Assembly (NCBI GenBank): GCA_003833135.1
Contig: QZLH01000359.1
Span: forward strand, 21,369-85,368
Origin: Oehlia diaphana
Lineage: Eukaryota > Glomeromycota > Glomeromycetes > Glomerales > Glomeraceae
Length of the DNA stretch: 64,000 bases
Direction of reading: 5' to 3'
Of the stretch, positions 58,962-64,000 are shown piece by piece (positions within the stretch are counted from its first letter, which is position 1; every line of letters begins with the position of its first letter). A program made the translations under genes and the position numbers. A model generated the notes under the pieces. It did not search any database. It worked only from the letters and a program-made list of their open reading frames with translations, and had not been told where the DNA came from.

Positions 58962-60450
58962 ATGACTTCAAAATTTTTGGCAGAGTTATCTAATGATTAT
59001 GAAAAACTTTTTGAAACTGAAATAGGATATGATGTTGTCATTTATGCCGGAGAAGAACCGAATGTTAAAGAAATCCATGCTCATTCAAATATTTTATGCA
59101 TTAGGTCTAAGTATTTTAGTGCAGCATTTTCTAATGAATGGGCAGAAAAAAAGGATGAAAAATTTATTTTAAGGAAACCAAATATTTCGTCTCATTTATT
59201 TAATATTATACTCAGGTACATATTATATTATAAAGTTTTAATAACTGCCATGTTTTTAAAAAAAATATTAAATTAATAATTATTAAATTATATTTTTAAG
59301 ATTTATTTATTGTGGAAACATTGAATTGGAAAATTTACAAGGACCAGATGTATTAAAATTGTTGATAGCCGTAGATGAACTCAATATTCAACAATTAATT
59401 TCTTATATTCAAGAATATTTAATTGAACATCAAACTGATTTATTATATCAAAATCCAACTGGTATTCTTGAAATTGTTTATCAGCATGAAACATTTACAG
59501 ATTTATGGAATTTTTGTCTTGATACAATTTGTGAAGAACCTAAAATTTTATTTGATTCTGATAAATTTATTAATCTTAAAGTACCTTTATTAGAATTATT
59601 ATTAAAAAGAGATGATTTAAATATGAAAGAAATTGAAGTTTGGGAAGGTTTATTGAAGTGGTGTTTGTTTCAACAAAACATGGAAAATGATCCAACTAAA
59701 TGGAGTACAGATGATATTACAAAGATTGAGAGGTTATTACATAGGTTTATTCCATTAATTAGATTTTATGATATTGAACCTAAAGATTTCTTTTACAAAG
59801 TTTATATTTACAAAGAAATCTTACCAAAAGAATTAATTCATGATCTTTTGGAATTTCATATTGTTCCTAATATTAAACTTAAAACTAATATAACACCATC
59901 AAGAAAACCAAATTTAAAATTTAAAATTGATTCAACCTTAGTTCAATCAAATCATCTTCCCCTATTTATTTCATGGATCGTTAAAAAAGATTTTTCACAT
60001 TACAATAATAGAAATATTCCCTATGATTTTAAATTATTATATCATTCGAATTGGGATGGATTTAATGCTGAATCATTTCATCAAAATTGTGATAATAAAG
60101 GAGCCACTATTTGGGTAGCAAAAATTCAAGGTTTAACACAATTAATTGGAGGATATAATCCACTTGATTGGGATGGAAATGGTGTTTGGAAATCTACTAC
60201 AGATAGTTTTATGTTTAATTTTACAGATGGAAAAAATATCTCTACTGCTAAATTAGGTTATGTTAAATATCCAAATAATGCTATTTATTGTTCTAATAGT
60301 CAAGGTCCACAAATGGGATATTTTTACTGTAAGGACAATAATAAATGGAGTACTTATGCTAATAATACTATTTGCTATCCTGATATAGGTATTCCAACTT
60401 CTGAGTTTTCAGTAGATTATTTTGAAGTATTTCAAGTAGTTAAAAAATAA
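58962..60450 (+). CDS. BTB-BACK-TLDc domain protein, intact
   Basis: Exons 58962-59215 and 59301-60450 (GT-AG intron of 85 nt), exactly 468 codons, 467 residues. The BTB domain (about 22-130) carries the usual dimerisation and cullin-3 surface (YDVVIYAG, HSNILCIRSKYFSAAFSNEW, then FIYCGNIEL after the intron). A BACK-like helical region (about 140-260) follows. The C-terminal TLDc domain (about 300-467) has LLYHSNWDGF, SFHQNCDNKGATIWVAKIQ and GGYNPLDW. By family, BTB-BACK proteins act as cullin-3 substrate adaptors; TLDc domains are tied to oxidative-stress responses and V-ATPase. The combination here is one of the expanded families of arbuscular-mycorrhizal fungi (recalled knowledge). A paralog broken by a stop lies 4.4 kb away, divergent. 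Confidence 0.9.
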
Positions 60451-60738
60451 GAGTAATTTAAATATTCATTATATACTAATTGCTTGGTATTTAGCAATTA
60501 TACAAATGAATAATTTATATAATAAATTAATATTTAAAATGCACTAGTTATGACGTTTTATAATATAATGATTTAAAAAGGAAATTCATTACAAGGATTA
60601 TTGAATTCATTATTTAAAATTTGATGAATTTAGTAAATATACTCAAAAATAATGACACATTTATAAAACTTTAGATTTGTTATTTTGCTTTTTTTTCATT
60701 ATTTTTAATAGCCAAAGATTAATGATTGTCCGATTAGC
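60451..60738. other. 3' flank of BTB-TLDc gene
   Basis: AT-rich, no feature seen before the direct repeat at 60739. Confidence 0.5.
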
Positions 60739-61276
60739 TAGATACTAAATTAAGGTTTATTTTTATTTTTATTTTTAAAACCATGTGAACACGATTACAG
60801 AAAGATAATAAAGAACTACATAAGAAGTTATAAATCATTATCTAAAACTACGCTATAACCGAAACCGTCCGAAGGCGGTGCCACCCTGGTGTGAATATGT
60901 AAAAACGTGGAGGATCAACCGAAGCATCACCTACCTAAAAAAGATTGCACTAGGGATAAAAGGCTATGGAGGTTAAAAAATAAAAACAATCTAAAACTAA
61001 AAAAAGAAAATAGATCCGTATTGTTCTTTCAGCCAACTAGGGCTGCCACCTGTAAATACTGTCAGAGGTGGAATGATTCACACTATTCTAATTGTTGTAC
61101 GATGATATGGTATTTTGTACATAGGGGTTACCTAATAAGTAAGATGTAAAATATTACAAGTAAAGGTGTATATGAGTGACTAGAAAAAACATAATAAACT
61201 ATCAGCCAGTCACTGTAAAATCTAACTACAAAGTTAAGAAATAAACTGATAGTTTGCGTTAGGTGTCAGTATGGTA

Positions 61277-62668
61277 CTATAATGAGGAAGGCCTTTGGTC
61301 TTCCTTAGTGGGCGGTGGTCGTTTCAGTTTTTTGTTAGAACTTGATTGTTCATCAAGTATAACTGAACGGTCGGCATTTTGTCGTTTGTGAGGACGTAGT
61401 TCTAACATTTTGGTGTCTTCAGAGGTATGACCTTTATATCGGTAATGTGAGTCACCCCTGTCCATTATATCAAAGTAATCGATTTTAAATCGAGCAAATT
61501 CTTGCTTTAGTTTGTTTAGTCTTTGGGTAGCGTTCTCGAGTTGTTTGCCGTATTTGGAATCAACCTTGGTTTGTGTACGTGTAAGGTTGTCGGTCAATCT
61601 ACTGATCTTCTCATGATAGTAGTCTTGAAATTTGGTCAAATCTTTGACCATTCCTTCTCGGTATTCTATACTGTTGGTAGATGTGCCCCAGAGTTTAGCT
61701 CTGGCTGAGAGTTCCTTTTCATATTGTTCCCTAGCAATCGTTCGTTCGTGATAGAATTTGCGTGTTTTAAAAAAAGCAAACCATTCTTTATGTCCTGGTG
61801 GATATTGTGTGCCTTTTTTGCGTTCTTGTGTCTTATTAATGTAGACAGGCTCCTCCGTTACATATGGGAGTAGGTCATTGGGGATGAGAATGCCCAGGTT
61901 TTCATGCCATGTATGGCCTTCTTTAGAACGGATTTTGAGTGGTAGTTTGGCGAATGTACCTTTCGTCTGTGATGAGGCTGTCGTAGTAAGGTGAGCGTCT
62001 ATTGTGAGGTTGTGACTTGAATCACTTTCATCCACGTTAATATTCGAGTCTTGATCATGGACTTGATGATGTTCAGGTTCTGCCGGTAAGGCCCTAATTA
62101 ATTGCGGTGGAATAGGGAAGTTATAATTTGTAGGCATATAAGGAGAATTGTTTTTATGATATTTAAGGTGTTGGATAGGTTTATTGATATGTTGTGATGG
62201 TAGGAATAAAAATCGGTGCATTCTAGCCCGACGTAGTTTGTCTGTGATATCGTCAGAATGGGTATTCTTGTTATGGGTTGGTTTCTTGTATTTATCGAAC
62301 CTGAGCCGTCTGCCAGTAAAAACAGACCGACAGGCACGTTCGAATCTGGACCTTTGCTTTTTACAAGTAGGGTGTGAATCTTGATGATGTGATTGAAAAT
62401 TTTTAAGACGTTTACAATACATCTTGTAGTTATTGTGACAATAAAGGAATTTGTGTTCATTAGCGATATAAGAAACCTCATACGAGATTCCGAGCCGGTT
62501 TGAGTAGATATGTTTTTTAATGTTTTTGTCCCATTGGTTGAATAGGTGTGTTGCATGGAATTGTTTGGTGTTGTTGTATTCTATGAGGTTACTCGACGGT
62601 TGTTTGATGTTTTGAAAGATTTTTATAAACTTTTGGTGTGTTACACAACCACGTCTATTAAAAGACAT
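61277..62668 (-). CDS. retroelement ORF1-like basic coiled-coil protein
   Basis: Intact 463-residue frame from ATG 62668. The N-terminal third is very basic and His/Lys/Arg-rich with scattered Cys (CYCHNN-like: YCHNNYKMYCKR; then a SHPTCKKQRSRFERACR stretch). The middle is Ser/Thr/Asp-rich linker. Residues about 290-410 include WFAFFKTRKFYHERTIAREQ and a long amphipathic helix likely to form a coiled coil (TDNLTRTQTKVDSKYGKQLE and onward). The C-terminus is basic (KKLKRPPPTK), like a nuclear signal. This build (basic, coiled coil, no enzyme motif) fits a nucleic-acid-binding ORF1 protein of a non-LTR element. No closer family recognised. Confidence 0.6.
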   Translation of the reverse strand: MSFNRRGCVTHQKFIKIFQNIKQPSSNLIEYNNTKQFHATHLFNQWDKNIKKHIYSNRLGISYEVSYIANEHKFLYCHNNYKMYCKRLKNFQSHHQDSHPTCKKQRSRFERACRSVFTGRRLRFDKYKKPTHNKNTHSDDITDKLRRARMHRFLFLPSQHINKPIQHLKYHKNNSPYMPTNYNFPIPPQLIRALPAEPEHHQVHDQDSNINVDESDSSHNLTIDAHLTTTASSQTKGTFAKLPLKIRSKEGHTWHENLGILIPNDLLPYVTEEPVYINKTQERKKGTQYPPGHKEWFAFFKTRKFYHERTIAREQYEKELSARAKLWGTSTNSIEYREGMVKDLTKFQDYYHEKISRLTDNLTRTQTKVDSKYGKQLENATQRLNKLKQEFARFKIDYFDIMDRGDSHYRYKGHTSEDTKMLELRPHKRQNADRSVILDEQSSSNKKLKRPPPTKEDQRPSSL

Positions 62669-63327
62669 AATATAAGGAACAGGTGTAGCACATATTTGTG
62701 TATAAGTGGAACTAAAATCGTTCTTGGTGCAATAATTGCAGGGTATAAAAATTCCAAAATGGAAACGGTATTTTTTATAAGTGAAATTGAAAACGTTTTT
62801 GTATATATATTTCTATAATTCTCTTGGGAACCACGTGATTTGATAAGGTAATATCTGTCTAAAAGTTTTGTGCGAATCATATTAAAATATTTTTTTTGGA
62901 TTGTACGAGGGATAACTGTTTGGTGTAAAAAAAAATGGTGTAACATTTTACTAAACTGATATTTAAAATTGGGTTTTTTGCATGTGGAGTTATAGCTGAT
63001 TGGTGTTTTAGTTTTATGATAATCATTGGTGTGTATTTTAAGATGAATATCATTGGTGTTTGTAGAAGGATCAACTAACTCAAAAAAGAAACTTTTTGAT
63101 CTTCTGATTTCGTAAATCTTGTTACATCCTGCCCGATTGGGCCGATCCACGTGAAATTTTTGAAATGATACCTTGAAGGAAAACTTTCCCACCAAGGAAG
63201 GTTTTTTTTGAAAAATAGAAGTCATAACGACAAAAAATAAAAAGTTGTGTACGTGAAATACTGTAAAAAAAAAACTACTTTCAAAGGCCGGTTTGGATAA
63301 GAGAAGAACCTTTCCATACGAGGCCAC
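62641..63327 (-). CDS. upstream ORF of the retroelement
   Basis: A 228-codon open stretch in the frame before the long ORF, overlapping it by 28 nt. The first codon at 63327 is GTG; the first ATG in frame lies about 35 codons in, at 63225 (MTSIFQKKPSLVGKF). It is rich in Lys, Ile, His and Ser, and its C-terminal 30 residues are hydrophobic. The absence of stops over 687 nt is notable for AT-rich DNA, but the protein shows no recognised domain. It may be a real ORF, or the 5' part of the ORF1 frame before a one-base change. Uncertain. Confidence 0.35.
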   Translation of the reverse strand: MASYGKVLLLSKPAFESSFFFTVFHVHNFLFFVVMTSIFQKKPSLVGKFSFKVSFQKFHVDRPNRAGCNKIYEIRRSKSFFFELVDPSTNTNDIHLKIHTNDYHKTKTPISYNSTCKKPNFKYQFSKMLHHFFLHQTVIPRTIQKKYFNMIRTKLLDRYYLIKSRGSQENYRNIYTKTFSISLIKNTVSILEFLYPAIIAPRTILVPLIHKYVLHLFLILCLLIDVVV

Positions 63328-63464
63328 CTAGTGGTCCTCTCTCCTCTCGAGTGCTATAAAGCGTCACTAGTTTTTGTTAAAAAAAATTTTTGTACTGCGG
63401 ATTTCTATGAAAAAAAATGGAAAGGGGAGAGAGTTTTTTTTTTTTAGATACTAAATTAAGGTTT

Positions 63465-64000
63465 GTCGCAGTAAGTAATAATTATAGCGGATCATTTTAT
63501 CACGTGATTCTATACAAGTTTCCAAATAAGGAAATCAGAAAATGACCTATGACGTACGTTAATTACAATACAAGTTTGCAACCAGTTTACACCTATTACA
63601 GCGAACAACGCTAGGGATGGGTGCATGATTATGCCATGATTGATGATAACATGCTATACACGTACTATGCATGTGCATGATTGCGCATCAAAGTGCACAC
63701 AAAAATAGATTTTATACTATTTTTTATTAACTTTATTCTAACTTTGCAATATACTATAAATTAATGATACATGATAAAATTACGATTTACTTCAGAACCA
63801 TTCTTTTCACTCAATTTTCTTTTAAATTAATAAAGTCTTCTGTAATAAGTTCTTACTAAAAATGGATGAGGAGATAGATAATGAAGAAATTAATAGTGAA
63901 GATGAATAAATTAATCAAATAAAATCATATGAAAATTTGTTATTATTGTAAAACATGTTGCAACTTTATGCAATACATGACGCATTATTCAATCATGTGC
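63465..64000. other. gene-free window end
   Basis: Contains palindromic gcatgatt/tgcatgtgcatg words at 63610-63700. A tiny frame at 63862-63909 (MDEEIDNEEINSEDE) is acidic and may be the first exon of a gene or transposase running out of the window; this cannot be decided here. Confidence 0.4.

Larger units (their letters stand above)
60739..63464 (-). mobile_element. ORF1-only LINE-like retroelement with 20-bp target repeats
   Basis: Flanked by an exact 20-bp direct repeat, tagatactaaattaaggttt, at 60739-60758 and 63445-63464. On the minus strand the 3' end just before the repeat is an A-rich tail of (AAAAATA)n type, typical of target-primed retrotransposition. The element is about 2.7 kb, of higher GC than its flanks. 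It holds a long minus-strand ORF (61277-62668) and an overlapping upstream ORF (62641-63327), but no reverse transcriptase or endonuclease. Between 60900 and 61149 the plus strand shows a Cys/His cluster (CKYCQRWNDSHYSNCC), of uncertain meaning. Interpreted as a non-autonomous non-LTR element mobilised in trans. Confidence 0.65.

Noticed and set aside
1..64000. CRISPR arrays, operons, ribosome binding sites, riboswitches
   Set aside because: None seen, and not expected in what appears to be fungal nuclear DNA; the regular repeats present have no uniform spacers.

Overview
The window looks like nuclear DNA of an arbuscular-mycorrhizal fungus of the Glomeromycotina (Rhizophagus or a close relative). 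This is inferred from very AT-rich DNA, short introns with GTAAGT-type donors and T-rich acceptors, and dispersed single genes from families greatly expanded in these fungi: TKL-like protein kinase, BTB-TLDc, F-box/leucine-rich and kelch-membrane proteins. Many decayed transposons lie between them. No organism name can be proved from the sequence alone.

Layout. 0-5.4 kb: AT-rich, a small inverted-repeat element and a two-exon pseudogene (1782-2206, -). 5.5-7.6 kb: six-exon kelch-repeat type I membrane protein (-) with a MITE in an intron. 7.6-14.7 kb: gene-free, hairpins and tandem repeats. 14.8-17.2 kb: protein kinase (-) with a tail built of small phase-1 exons. 17.3-23.3 kb: two decayed coding relics, a tandem array of splice-site-bounded mini-units and a MITE fragment. 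23.3-26.9 kb: ten-exon gene for a 939-residue multi-pass membrane protein (+) of no recognised family. 28-34.2 kb: two tandem paralogs (-) of a proline-rich, Kex2-site protein with duplicated upstream DNA. 34.4-46 kb: a graveyard of MITEs, an LTR/integrase stub, F-box, kinase and cysteinyl-tRNA-synthetase fragments, and two mutated multi-exon genes. 46.1-49.9 kb: a broken MULE DNA transposon with terminal inverted repeats, interrupted by an assembly joint (N at 47071). 50.4-51.9 kb: intact F-box protein. 53-60.5 kb: two divergent BTB-TLDc paralogs, one with a nonsense codon, one intact, sharing a conserved proximal promoter. 60.7-63.5 kb: a retroelement lacking reverse transcriptase, flanked by a 20-bp direct repeat.

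The apparently functional genes (kelch, kinase, 939-aa membrane protein, two proline-rich proteins, F-box, BTB-TLDc) do not form an operon or obvious pathway. They fit signalling, ubiquitin-adaptor and cell-surface roles. All exon structures were worked out by eye from splice consensus and frame continuity; each retained gene closes exactly in frame, but no transcript data were available.
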